Positions 1 to 7,705 of a stretch of 55,636 nucleotides of DNA are shown here, one piece after another. The notes beneath the pieces are model-generated. The model was not told the origin of the DNA. It made no database searches and saw nothing but the letters and a program-made list of their open reading frames with translations. Numbering within the stretch: position 1 is the first letter of the stretch; every line of letters begins with the position of its first letter. The position numbers and the translations under genes were made by a program. Source of the DNA: Candidatus Rifleibacteriota bacterium (GTDB taxonomy: Bacteria; Riflebacteria; Ozemobacteria; Ozemobacterales; Ozemobacteraceae); contig JAKJFO010000005.1 in NCBI GenBank assembly GCA_022704885.1, positions 387 through 56,022 of the forward strand, written 5' to 3'.

Positions 1-680
1 ATGAATGGATCGAGAAAAGACCAGCCATAAAATTTGCCCGACAGCAGTGCGAAAATAGCCAGAATCGAGGTAAGTGCATCGGCGACGACATGCAGGTAGG
101 CAGCTCTGAGATTGTGATCATGCGCGTGATGGTCATGGTTGTCATGGTGATCATGTTCTTCGTGGTCTTCATGGTCTTCATGGTCTTCGTGATCATGATC
201 GGCATGACCGTGCGAATGACCGGCATGCCCACCATGTAGAAGCCAGATGCTGAAAACGTTTACCACCAGCCCGATAACAGCGACTAAAATAGCCTGATCA
301 AACGCTATTTCAACCGGATTCATCAGGCGGGCTACCGATTCAACAATCATGTAAACAGCTGTGGCCCCGAGAAACAACGCGCTGGTATAGCCAGATAAGA
401 CGCCAAATTTTCCGGTTCCGAAACCGAATTTTGCTGAGCCGGTAAATCTTCTGGCCATTACATAAGCAAAATAAGTGATACCGAGGGCAAAAGCATGGGT
501 GCTCATGTGCCAGCCATCGGCAAGCAGCGCCATAGAACCTGTCAGAACCCCGGCGACTATCTCAACGAGCATGGTAATTCCCGTCAAAATGATCACATTC
601 AGAGTTCGTCTTTCATTTTCATGAGCATGCTCGCCAAAATCGTGACTGTGAAATTCATTATTGATATTATCTGCTGTCAT
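1..680 (-). CDS. dmeF: CDF-family divalent metal exporter, DmeF-like (C-terminus cut by window edge)
   Basis: This is an inner-membrane cation diffusion facilitator, expected to export Co/Ni/Zn-type divalent ions in exchange for protons. About 226 residues are visible from the ATG at 680; the rest lies beyond position 1. Visible features are a short His-rich N-terminus (HSHDFGEHAH), the DmeF-type metal site DGWHMSTH in the second membrane segment, a third and fourth hydrophobic segment, and a cytoplasmic His/Asp/Glu loop. The HxxxD motif (HVVAD) of TM5 follows the loop. The loop is a run of HED-type repeats and is typical of the metal-capturing loop of this family. The gene lies 24 nt downstream of a CsoR/RcnR-like repressor, so the pair resembles dmeR-dmeF. 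The family is clear; the DmeF assignment and the exact metal are inferred. Confidence 0.88.
   Translation of the reverse strand, partial: MTADNINNEFHSHDFGEHAHENERRTLNVIILTGITMLVEIVAGVLTGSMALLADGWHMSTHAFALGITYFAYVMARRFTGSAKFGFGTGKFGVLSGYTSALFLGATAVYMIVESVARLMNPVEIAFDQAILVAVIGLVVNVFSIWLLHGGHAGHSHGHADHDHEDHEDHEDHEEHDHHDNHDHHAHDHNLRAAYLHVVADALTSILAIFALLSGKFYGWSFLDPF
163..189. repeat. Three 9-bp tandem repeats in the His-rich loop
   Basis: Three consecutive copies of TGGTCTTCA/G encode His-Glu-Asp triplets on the minus strand, inside the cytoplasmic metal-binding loop of the CDF exporter. Such short in-frame repeats can change copy number by slippage without breaking the gene. Confidence 0.85.
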
Positions 681-704
681 GCTATCTGTCCTTTTTGCCT
701 TATC

Positions 705-983
705 TCAGCGAATCTTGTTTAAATGATCGATGAGCTCATCGATGAGCTGAGATTGATTTTCATTTTCCATAGCCGATCGTTGAATGCAACCTCTGAGATG
801 GTCGCTGACGATCTGCAGCCAGACGCCACGCACAGCTCCTGAAACCGAAACGACCTGCCTCAGGACTTCAATACAGTCGCGGTCGCTTTCCACCATTCGA
901 CTCAAGCCCCTGACCTGGCCTTCAATACGGTTAAGACGTTTTATCAGTCTTTTCTTATTCTGATCTGTGCCACAAAGACTCAT
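705..983 (-). CDS. CsoR/RcnR-family metal-sensing repressor (DmeR-like)
   Basis: This 92-residue all-helical repressor belongs to the CsoR/RcnR/FrmR family. Its N-terminal helix carries the typical KKRLIKRLNRIEGQVRGL basic motif. The ligand positions that define metal choice are Cys37, His62 and Cys66, with a possible fourth, Cys4. This C-H-C set is the one known for Cu(I)-sensing CsoR; Ni/Co-sensing RcnR and DmeR have His at the last position. The neighbouring exporter is DmeF-like, so the ligand set and the transporter do not point to the same metal. The gene starts at the ATG at 983 and is followed after 24 nt by the exporter, so one transcript is likely. It is preceded by a promoter whose -10 lies in a G-tract operator (999-1043), which implies autoregulation. 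Confidence 0.88.
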   Translation of the reverse strand: MSLCGTDQNKKRLIKRLNRIEGQVRGLSRMVESDRDCIEVLRQVVSVSGAVRGVWLQIVSDHLRGCIQRSAMENENQSQLIDELIDHLNKIR

Positions 984-998
984 AACTGCAACCTTTCA

Positions 999-1043
999 AT
1001 ATAGGGTATGGGGGTATATACTATATTGCGCGCCAAAAGTCAA
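999..1043 (-). promoter_or_regulatory. Promoter and G-tract operator of the metal-efflux operon
   Basis: On the minus strand TTGACT (1043-1038), a 17-nt spacer and TATATA (1020-1015) form a good sigma-70 promoter. The -10 and the bases after it read TATATACCCCCATACCCTAT (1020-1001), a C/G-tract flanked by A/T. This resembles CsoR/RcnR-class operators, though it is not their perfect inverted repeat. The overlap with the -10 would block RNA polymerase when the repressor is metal-free. Confidence 0.65.
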
Positions 1044-1231
1044 AGACAGCCGACCAGCCCGCAATCAGCTGAATGAAAACTGCTCGATCGGCTGGAACAC
1101 TGCTGCCCGAATGCTTTTGCGCCGGGCCGGCCGCCTGAACTGCTGATGATTTGGCAGCCTTCCAAGGGTCACTTACTTTCCAGGCCTTTGCCCGACGCCT
1201 CTCTGCCAATGTTGCTTATACAAATCGACCC

Positions 1232-2251
1232 TCAGAGAGACAGGTTGCCATTCATCATCAGAAAGGCTTTATCGATGCATCTTTTCACTGGCTCAGCATA
1301 CCAGGGTGGTAGAGTGAAACTGTTAGCTTCTGTGTCGCTGATCAGCTGAATCTCGCTGTATGTGTATATTGTCCCCTTCTTTTTGACCACCTGAATCTCC
1401 TCGACCTGTTTTGAGCTTACCTTGAATCCTTCAGGCTTTCCGGGGTAATGCTCACGATAATCGAACTCGGCAGCGCTGATTCTGATATCAACCGTGAGAT
1501 ACTTGAAATACCTGTAATAAAGCTCTCTTACGACGATCATGCCTAAAAAAAACAGGTCGAGCGTTACCAGCCAGTCAGGAACAGTTCCACGTGAACCCCT
1601 GGGGCCGGAATAAAAGCCGGTCAGAACCATAAGCAGAGCAAAAGCACAGCCGAACTTGTTTATGGGCACATAGGTCGAAAAAGCGTAAGGCATGCTGTAA
1701 CTGATACGCAAAAGCTTATCGCCCTGTTGAATCTTGATGTTTTCAGGGATTCGAACAGATTCTGAAAGAATCTCATCCTGATATTGGACCAGCAGTTCGT
1801 AATAAGGCCTGTTCAGCTCATCCCAGTTACGACCCGGAGTAGTTTCAGTGATCGAGTGAACATCTTTGTATTTCTTGTCTTCAAGATTGAGATATAATCT
1901 TGTTTTCAGCGCTACAGTCAGTTTTTCGGCACAGGCACGAATTGGCAGGATATTGAAGTGCCGGGCAACATTCATTTCAGTGCCTTCAGAGAAGAGCGAA
2001 AGCTGATGTATCCAGTTCCATTGATCCTGCCCTTTTGAGTTTTTGCCGGTTACAGCATAAACCTTGTAAAGAATCAGATAATCAACTTCGTTGGGCGAAA
2101 CTTCACGACTCTTGATACTGAAACGGCCATCAGGCAAAGCTTCAAACGCCACCTTGCAGACGACAAAAGGATCTTTGTCTGCCGACCATTCAGATTTGTC
2201 TTCTTCTAATTCATCATCAGAAATCTTACTGTCGCGATCTTCTAGTCCCAT
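1232..2251 (-). CDS. Hypothetical membrane protein with a C-terminal PH-like region
   Basis: This 339-residue protein was not recognised. The N-terminal 35 residues are acidic and probably disordered. Residues about 36-200 form a soluble region. Two hydrophobic segments follow (around GCAFALLMVLTGFY and WLVTLDLFFLGMIVV), separated by a short Gly/Arg loop. The last ~90 residues (KYLTVDIRISAAEF to the end) are rich in beta strand and look like a small PH-type fold, which is a weak guess. The ATG at 2251 follows a GGGAAAACA stretch 10 nt after a short reading frame that ends at 2261. No neighbour suggests a role. Confidence 0.7.
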   Translation of the reverse strand: MGLEDRDSKISDDELEEDKSEWSADKDPFVVCKVAFEALPDGRFSIKSREVSPNEVDYLILYKVYAVTGKNSKGQDQWNWIHQLSLFSEGTEMNVARHFNILPIRACAEKLTVALKTRLYLNLEDKKYKDVHSITETTPGRNWDELNRPYYELLVQYQDEILSESVRIPENIKIQQGDKLLRISYSMPYAFSTYVPINKFGCAFALLMVLTGFYSGPRGSRGTVPDWLVTLDLFFLGMIVVRELYYRYFKYLTVDIRISAAEFDYREHYPGKPEGFKVSSKQVEEIQVVKKKGTIYTYSEIQLISDTEANSFTLPPWYAEPVKRCIDKAFLMMNGNLSL

Positions 2252-2337
2252 TGTTTTCCCTCAATTGATAACGACTTCGCCGTCATCTATCGGCTGCAAT
2301 GCCGCTCCTGACGGTAGTTTAACCATATGACCCGGCA

Positions 2338-2514
2338 TCATACCCATGCGCTGCCGCGCAGCAAAATAGAAAGCAACGGCATTACCAGCCAGAGAATTTT
2401 GGCGATCCTCTGCGCGCTGAGATTTTTGAAGGACACCGCATCATAACTGCCATTCGCCTGCCTCAGATCAGGGATTACGCCCTGCAATTCCACATCGAAA
2501 CGACCAGATCCCAT
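2338..2514 (-). CDS. Small membrane-anchored protein (58 aa), possibly a frameshifted longer gene
   Basis: An ATG at 2514 opens a 58-residue frame with normal codon use for this window. It has a soluble N-terminus (MGSGRFDVELQGVIPDLRQA) and ends in a hydrophobic helix (AKILWLVMPLLSILL). It is too short for routine ORF calling. Another frame with sensible composition overlaps its end and runs on to a stop at 2261. That frame has an ATG at 2341 overlapping this stop (ATGA), giving a 26-residue peptide ending DDGEVVIN, 9 nt before the 339-aa gene. Either two tiny coupled genes exist or a frameshift has split one ~85-residue protein. Confidence 0.4.
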   Translation of the reverse strand: MGSGRFDVELQGVIPDLRQANGSYDAVSFKNLSAQRIAKILWLVMPLLSILLRGSAWV

Positions 2515-2850
2515 AAAAAACCCCTCTAGTTTTGTTTCTGCAAGTATATCAATTCATGAGCAGTCAGGCCATAATTTCATGCAGATTCAATTATACAAAA
2601 GCGCGTTGATTTTTGTTAAGCCAGAGGCTTCGGCCATCAGACGGGATGCTTTTTTGCTGACAGGAGGTCAGCGATACTTGGCAGCATCAAGATAGATGCG
2701 GCCGGGTGCTCCAGGATTGGCTCAGAGCTGGCCTTTGCCTTCGGCAAACCGCTTCGCTCATAAGCTTACGAAAAAGCAAACCCGTCTTCAGGCCGCGCGA
2801 CAAAATTCAATGCTCGTTTATATATATTCGTTGTCGCTAAGACACTGGCG
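2515..2850. other. Gene-free stretch between the small ORF and the ABC-F gene
   Basis: About 335 nt with no reading frame of note on either strand and no convincing terminator. It is the 3' side of the ABC-F gene (minus strand) and the 5' side of the small ORF. A poly-A/T-rich part at 2515-2600 could hold the promoter of the 2338-2514/1232-2251 pair, but no clear -35/-10 pair was found. Confidence 0.5.
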
Positions 2851-4476
2851 TTAGGCAGCAGGCAAAACGATCTGGCGGGTGCTGGTGCGTTCGATGAAGT
2901 AGCGGTCGTGCGAAACCATAACTACAGTGCCTGAGAACTCTGCGAGAGCCGACTCAAGCGCTTCGCGCGCATTGATTTCGAGATGGTTTGTTGGTTCATC
3001 AAGCAGAAGCACATCGGGTGCCATAAAGAGCAGGCGCGCCAGCGCCGTCTTGCTGCGTTCACCGACGCTCAAAGTCGAGATCTGCTGTTCGACTTTCTCT
3101 TTTTCGAGTTTGAGGCAGCCGAGTATGGTGCGGGCGCGAGTCTGACCGGCATAATCACCAGACAGCACATGTTCGAGCACGGTTGCCGAAAAGTCGAGCT
3201 GTTCGAATTCCTGCGCGTGGTAACCGATCACTGCTTCAGGAGCCCAGCTGATCTGGCCGCTGTCGGCATTTTCGTAACCCGCCAGTACGCGCATCAGCGT
3301 CGATTTGCCCGAACCGTTGGGTCCGACGAGCGCAAGGCGCTCGCCGTTGAGCAAAGTCATCGAGAAATCAGCAAACAGCTGCAATGAATCATAACTCTTG
3401 CAGAGCCCCTCAACGCGCAAAACACAGCTGTTTTTAAGATTCTTTTCGGGAAAACCGATCGACCGCTTCTTCTCGATAAACGGCTTTTCAGCCTGCGCCT
3501 TGTCGACGAGTCTCTGCAAACGCTGTTCCATGGCTGTCGCAGCCCGTTGTTTGTTCTGCGTGCGCAGCAACGCCTTGGCCGAACCCTCGTCACGTTTGCA
3601 GATGCCGCCCTTTTTAGTGCGGTCACGTTTTGGCTTGAAGTTTTCCATGCGGTTCGCATCGGCTCGCTGCTTCGCTGCAGCCCGCTGCAGACGATCGATC
3701 TGGCGATCGGCCAGTTCTGCCGCGAGAATCTGATTCTGCAGCAACTGTTCCTTCTGCTGGCGATAAAAGCTGTAATTACCGCTGAATTCGGTCAGCGAAC
3801 CATTTTTCAGTTCCCATATCCGGTCGCAGCAGTTGTCGAGAAAACGACGGTCGTGGCTGACGACCAGCCATGGAATCCTGAGATCGCACAGATAGTTTTC
3901 GAGCCATTCAAGTGCCTCGACATCGAGGTGGTTGGTCGGTTCGTCGAGCAGCAGAAAATCTGGTTTGTCGAGCAAAAGCCTGATCAGGCCGGCACGGTTT
4001 TTTTCGCCACCACTCAGGCTTTCCATCGGGCGCTGTAAAAACTCCGGAGCCAGCGAAAATTCGCTGAAAAGGCGGGCAATATCGGCCTCGATCGCATAAC
4101 CATCAATTTCGGCGAACTCGCCATGCAGCTCAGACAACCGCAAAGCATCTGCATCTGAAGAATGCTCGAGCCGATCAATCTCTTTGCGTATGCAGGCAAC
4201 CTGCGGTCTGACAAATTCAAATACCGTCTGCTCGACCCGCTCGCCGGCTTCCTGCTGCAATGTGGAAATGCGCAGGCCTGGCTTGAAAGTCAACTGACCG
4301 CTGAATCCGGCAATTTCACCTGAAATGATTTTGAGCAGAGTTGTTTTGCCACAGCCATTCGGGCCAACCAGGCCGATATGGCTGCCGGAATCGACAAACA
4401 GGTTCAATCCGGTAAAGACCGGCGTAACTGTGGCGGGAAAAGTGTAGGAAAGGCTGGAAGCGGCGATAATCAACAT
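2851..4476 (-). CDS. ABC-F family ATPase (ribosome-associated, duplicated ABC domains)
   Basis: This 541-residue soluble protein has two ABC domains and no membrane domain. The first has Walker A GPNGCGKTT (38-46), signature LSGGEKNRAG and Walker B LLLDEPTNHLD. The second has GPNGSGKS (385-392), a variant signature LSVGERSK and LLLDEPTNHLE. The linker between them is long, basic and helical (RADANRMENFKPKRDRTKKG and beyond), as expected of the P-site tRNA interaction motif region. Known ABC-F proteins act on the ribosome during stalled or special translation, or give antibiotic protection; this one cannot be placed in a subfamily by eye. The ATG at 4476 was preferred over an upstream one at 4506 because AGGAGGTCAGT stands directly before it. 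Confidence 0.93.
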   Translation of the reverse strand: MLIIAASSLSYTFPATVTPVFTGLNLFVDSGSHIGLVGPNGCGKTTLLKIISGEIAGFSGQLTFKPGLRISTLQQEAGERVEQTVFEFVRPQVACIRKEIDRLEHSSDADALRLSELHGEFAEIDGYAIEADIARLFSEFSLAPEFLQRPMESLSGGEKNRAGLIRLLLDKPDFLLLDEPTNHLDVEALEWLENYLCDLRIPWLVVSHDRRFLDNCCDRIWELKNGSLTEFSGNYSFYRQQKEQLLQNQILAAELADRQIDRLQRAAAKQRADANRMENFKPKRDRTKKGGICKRDEGSAKALLRTQNKQRAATAMEQRLQRLVDKAQAEKPFIEKKRSIGFPEKNLKNSCVLRVEGLCKSYDSLQLFADFSMTLLNGERLALVGPNGSGKSTLMRVLAGYENADSGQISWAPEAVIGYHAQEFEQLDFSATVLEHVLSGDYAGQTRARTILGCLKLEKEKVEQQISTLSVGERSKTALARLLFMAPDVLLLDEPTNHLEINAREALESALAEFSGTVVMVSHDRYFIERTSTRQIVLPAA

Positions 4477-4681
4477 ACTGACCTCCTGATCGGCTAAAAG
4501 CCCCAAAACGGGCAGAAAACAAAGTTTTCAGCGATAAGGTCAGTTTACTTTCATCTTATGTCGCGTCTCCTGTAGTCATTCAGCGACCTTCCGGCCGTCT
4601 TTCCAAATATATCATAAAGCCCGCCGGGTGGAAGCAGAAATTTTCGCAGTATGACAGAAAGTGCGATAGAATGTAGCAGAC

Positions 4682-5131
4682 ATGAATAAACAGACTGAAG
4701 AAAAAGTTGTGAATCCGTATGCCGGTAGAAAATTTCTGCTGCATAACCGCATGACCGACGATTCGCTTGGCCCGTTCAGCTGGCAGGAACTCGTCGATCT
4801 GGCGCGCAACGGCGATCTGCGTCTGGAAAACCGCATTGCTGATATGAACACGCCCGGCAACTGGCTGAAGGTTGCCGATACCCCGCTGGTTTTCGAACTG
4901 CCGCTGAGCATCGAAGAACCGCGCTACATACCGGTAGAAAAGAAGCCATGGCGACTTTCGAACCGCGCCAGAGATTATCTGACCCTGGTGTTTATCGGCA
5001 ATCTGCTGATCTGCTGCCTGCTTTTCTTCATCGCCGTCAATCCGATGAGCCTGATGTTTCTGCTGGCGCTCATGGTGATTTACAACGCAGCGCTGACATG
5101 GGTGCTGCTGTTCGTAATTCCACCCTATTGA
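4682..5131 (+). CDS. GYF_2-domain membrane protein
   Basis: This protein has 149 residues. Residues about 15-75 contain a pattern typical of the GYF_2 (DUF4339) module: LGPFSWQELVDLARNGDL, then a W at the position usual for 'gmpgW' (GNWLKVAD). A Pro/Lys linker follows, and two hydrophobic segments form the C-terminus (YLTLVFIGNLLICCLLFFIA and LMFLLALMVIYNAALTWVLL). The GYF-like part is probably cytoplasmic and binds proline-rich peptides, as in the family, but no partner is visible. No good ribosome binding site precedes the ATG. The gene converges on the DsrE-like gene with only 2 nt between the stops. Confidence 0.75.
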   Translation: MNKQTEEKVVNPYAGRKFLLHNRMTDDSLGPFSWQELVDLARNGDLRLENRIADMNTPGNWLKVADTPLVFELPLSIEEPRYIPVEKKPWRLSNRARDYLTLVFIGNLLICCLLFFIAVNPMSLMFLLALMVIYNAALTWVLLFVIPPY

Positions 5132-5133
5132 GG

Positions 5134-5481
5134 CTACATGCTGATGATTTCGTAGCCTTCGGCGATCCAGCTGGCAAAGCCCGGGTGGCCCTGCATTTCG
5201 CCGAGCAGTGTCAGACCCTGACGTTCAGCTTCGGCGAGACTGCCCATTTTGCCGGCACAGGCTTTGCAGATCCCGCCAAGCAGGCCTTCTGCTTTCACTT
5301 TTGCGTATAGCGGGGCGAAGGGCGTGCCTTCTTTGGCAAGCTGCTCGATCAGAGCAGTAGCACTGCCCTCAATGATGAGTTTAACTTCATGGCCTTTCGC
5401 CTTGAGGTCGATGACGTTGAGAAGAGCATGAGCGAAGCACATCAGCTCGCCCTGAAAGGCAAATATCGCGATTTTTTTCAT
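5134..5481 (-). CDS. DsrE/DsrF-like small sulfur-relay-type protein
   Basis: This 115-residue protein has the DsrE-type alternating alpha/beta pattern. It opens with KKIAIFAFQGELMCFAHALLNVIDL, followed by a strand-turn KGHEVKLIIEGSA. The central loop GGICKACAGKMG carries two cysteines at the place where DsrE-fold sulfur carriers hold their active cysteine. It overlaps the upstream Mrp gene by 4 bp (ATGA at 5478-5481), so the two are translationally coupled. The pairing suggests a role in delivering sulfur to, or regulating, Fe-S cluster work by Mrp; this is inference from context. Confidence 0.72.
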   Translation of the reverse strand: MKKIAIFAFQGELMCFAHALLNVIDLKAKGHEVKLIIEGSATALIEQLAKEGTPFAPLYAKVKAEGLLGGICKACAGKMGSLAEAERQGLTLLGEMQGHPGFASWIAEGYEIISM

Positions 5482-6392
5482 GCGGCCGCTCCAGTTTTAG
5501 TTTCGGCGCGTTTTTCGCTGTGTTTGGTGTCTTCGAGCAGACGTTCGACGATCTGTTTGAAAAGCTGAGCAGTAACCGTTTTCGAATAGGCTACTACATA
5601 GGGAGTGCCCTTGTCGCATGAAGTGCCGATACCAGGTTCGATTGGCAGGCTGCCAAGAAAATTCACGTTGAATTCATTGGCGGTTTTTTCACCACCGCCA
5701 CTGCTGAAAATCTCGGTGCGGCAGTTGCATGAAGGGCAGACAAAGCCACTCATATTTTCGACAATACCTGAAATCTCGACACCTAGCTGGCGGCAGAAGT
5801 TGATCGACTTGCGCACGTCGGCGGCCGCTACTTCCTGCGGAGTGGTGACGATGAGAGCGGATTTGCGCCCTTCGATCTGCTGAAAGATCGACAGCGGTTC
5901 GTCTCCGGTGCCTGGAGGCGCGTCAACGATCAGATAATCGAGTTCGCCCCACTTAACTTCAGTGATGAACTGGCCGATCACGCCGTGTTTCATCGGCCCG
6001 CGCCAGATTACAGCATCATTGTGATTTTCTAGCAGAAAGCCGATTGACATGACTTTGAGATCACCGAGGTCGATCGGCAGAATTTTCTTCTCTTCGCTCA
6101 ACGTGCGTTCGTGCTGAAGCCGCAGCATTGTCGGAATGCTGGGACCGTGAATATCTATATCGAGAAGGCCGGTGCGGTAGCCTTCGGCTGACAATGCAAC
6201 GGCGAGATTCACCGCGACAGTGCTCTTGCCGACACCGCCCTTGCCTGACATGACAACTATGGTGTGATGAATGCCACTGCCCGGAGCAGCCGAATCAGTA
6301 GTTTTTGAACTGCAGGTAGAACTGCTGGAACAGCCTTTGCAAGATGATCCCGGAGAAGAACATCCTCTTTCAGCGTTTGAATTGTTGCTCAT
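5478..6392 (-). CDS. mrp: Mrp/NBP35-family P-loop ATPase, Fe-S cluster carrier
   Basis: This 304-residue protein is a typical ApbC/Mrp/NBP35 Fe-S scaffold. It has the deviant Walker A GKGGVGKS at residues 50-57, the DIDIHGPSIPTM switch region, the DAPPGTGDEPL motif and a CPSC pair near residue 220. That CxxC pair binds the bridging cluster in the family. The N-terminus has four cysteines among serines (Cys11, Cys18, Cys21, Cys27), similar in idea to the ferredoxin-like N-terminus of NBP35. The ATG at 6392 has a good AAGGAG site 7 nt upstream. The start of the DsrE-like gene overlaps its stop. Confidence 0.93.
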   Translation of the reverse strand: MSNNSNAERGCSSPGSSCKGCSSSSTCSSKTTDSAAPGSGIHHTIVVMSGKGGVGKSTVAVNLAVALSAEGYRTGLLDIDIHGPSIPTMLRLQHERTLSEEKKILPIDLGDLKVMSIGFLLENHNDAVIWRGPMKHGVIGQFITEVKWGELDYLIVDAPPGTGDEPLSIFQQIEGRKSALIVTTPQEVAAADVRKSINFCRQLGVEISGIVENMSGFVCPSCNCRTEIFSSGGGEKTANEFNVNFLGSLPIEPGIGTSCDKGTPYVVAYSKTVTAQLFKQIVERLLEDTKHSEKRAETKTGAAA

Positions 6393-6425
6393 GGTCTGAC
6401 TCCTTATGTCGGTTTCGACACTGGT

Positions 6426-6454
6426 ATTTTAAAATAACACCGACCAAAGCGCAA
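6426..6454 (-). promoter_or_regulatory. Predicted sigma-70 promoter of mrp-dsrE
   Basis: The minus strand reads TTGCGC (6454-6449), a 17-nt spacer and TAAAAT (6431-6426). This sits about 34 nt before the mrp ATG, next to the terminator of the preceding gene. Confidence 0.5.
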
Positions 6455-6483
6455 CCAGTTTTTAGCCTATGCCAGAAAGCCGA

Positions 6484-6525
6484 TGAAATAAAAAGACGCG
6501 GCGAAGTGGTGTGCTTCGCCGCGCC
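6484..6525 (-). terminator. Intrinsic terminator of the DUF4105-like gene
   Basis: On the minus strand a GC-rich hairpin (arms 6524-6513 and 6506-6495, 7-nt loop) is followed by TCTTTTTATTT. It lies 12 nt after the stop at 6537. Confidence 0.85.
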
Positions 6526-6536
6526 TTTGCTTAAGC

Positions 6537-7619
6537 TTACTTTATGCGGTTGAAGTCGGTGACGAAATTGTCTTTGGTGATGGTGAGAGCGGCTTCGCCG
6601 ATCAGGCCCCTCTTCTTGAGCAGTTTAACAACAGCAACCGGCATGGTGGCCTTGAGATTGTAGATCATGCTGGGAATTTTCCAGAGTTTGATCTTCTTTT
6701 CTGCCGGCAGCACACGATTGAGCAGAATGATGAGATTGTTGGTGCAGTTGTTGCGAATAGTATGATAATACTCGCCCTGGCGGTTTACACAAGCCTGTCT
6801 GACTGTCTCTATCAGCAGCGAACGCGTCTGCTCGCGGGTCAGGTTGATCGGGTAAATGATGATTTCCTTGTCGGTATCATTGTTGTAGTTGACGTTGAGC
6901 TCGGCATAGTTGTGTAGAGTGGTGAGAATCCATACTATGTCGAAATTCTTCTTCATCGTCTTAACCAGGCCGTAGGTCTGGCCAAGCTTTTTATAAGCTT
7001 CGATGGTCAGAAAAATGTTGTCGGTTTCGCGGCCATCTTTGCCGACAACCCCACCCTGTTCAAAGGAAAAGCCCAGCAGAGTGTGTGCTGCCAGGAACTT
7101 GGGTGCGAAGGGCTTGACCAGAAAGTATGCCTTGACGACTTTGTCAGGGTTTATGGTAGCGGTTTTCCATGAGTGAAGCGCTTTTTTCTTTTCGCTGGCC
7201 GGGTCTGGAGTGATATCCCATCTGAGATTACCGACGGTCATGGTGCCGGCAGCTTCGAAAAGCATCTTGGCCGGGCGCTGATAGGCTTCGTGCTCTACTT
7301 CAGGAACCTGAACTTCATCTTCATCAATAATCTCGATTTTTTTGACTTTGATATTCTCGACTTCATCTGACTGCGCGACTTTGCCTTCGATTCCAACAGC
7401 CTTGCCGTTGTATTTTCTGGCGTCATCCTTGTCGAGGAGCAGGCGAAAAATACGGCCATCAGCGGTATAAAGGCAGGGAATTCCTTCGGTGAGCTGCACT
7501 ATGCCCCTGAGCGCATAATTAACCGCGAAGGGTTTGGCAACGACCGGACTAAGCGGCGCCGCGACGATATACGCAACCAGAACGAAGATAAACAGAGACC
7601 TGGTCAGCATCTTTTGCAT
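6537..7619 (-). CDS. Exported DUF4105-like (Lnb N-terminal periplasmic domain) protein
   Basis: This 360-residue protein starts with a signal sequence (MQKMLTRSLFIFVLVAYIVA, cleavage plausible after VVAKP). Residues about 30-110 form a small OB-like beta region (RGIVQLTEGIPCLYTADGR...). The C-terminal half resembles the DUF4105/Lnb periplasmic domain: LLGFSFEQGGVVG, a tract EIIIYPINLTREQTR, and YYHTIRNNCTNNLI. In that family the NC(T/A)N cysteine and a nearby His are the likely catalytic pair. A role in the cell envelope is probable but unproven. The ATG at 7619 follows AAGGATGTAAAG; an upstream in-frame start at 7682 was rejected because it lies inside the promoter. Confidence 0.72.
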   Translation of the reverse strand: MQKMLTRSLFIFVLVAYIVAAPLSPVVAKPFAVNYALRGIVQLTEGIPCLYTADGRIFRLLLDKDDARKYNGKAVGIEGKVAQSDEVENIKVKKIEIIDEDEVQVPEVEHEAYQRPAKMLFEAAGTMTVGNLRWDITPDPASEKKKALHSWKTATINPDKVVKAYFLVKPFAPKFLAAHTLLGFSFEQGGVVGKDGRETDNIFLTIEAYKKLGQTYGLVKTMKKNFDIVWILTTLHNYAELNVNYNNDTDKEIIIYPINLTREQTRSLLIETVRQACVNRQGEYYHTIRNNCTNNLIILLNRVLPAEKKIKLWKIPSMIYNLKATMPVAVVKLLKKRGLIGEAALTITKDNFVTDFNRIK

Positions 7620-7660
7620 CTTTACATCCTTAATACAGCAGAATTGAAGAATATTTTTTA

Positions 7661-7689
7661 ATTGTACCCGTACACCCGCCAACCGTCAA
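7661..7689 (-). promoter_or_regulatory. Predicted sigma-70 promoter of the DUF4105-like gene
   Basis: The minus strand has TTGACG (7689-7684), exactly 17 nt, then TACAAT (7666-7661). It stands about 40 nt before the ATG at 7619. Confidence 0.65.
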
Positions 7690-7705
7690 CCCTCCAGAAG
7701 CCCGA

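Noticed and set aside
163..189. Possible CRISPR-like short tandem repeat
   Set aside because: Only three 9-bp units without spacers, in frame within the His-rich loop of the CDF exporter.
2983..4038. Long plus-strand frames opposite the ABC-F gene (134 and 163 codons)
   Set aside because: They are antisense shadows of a conserved ABC-F gene with full Walker and signature motifs on the minus strand.
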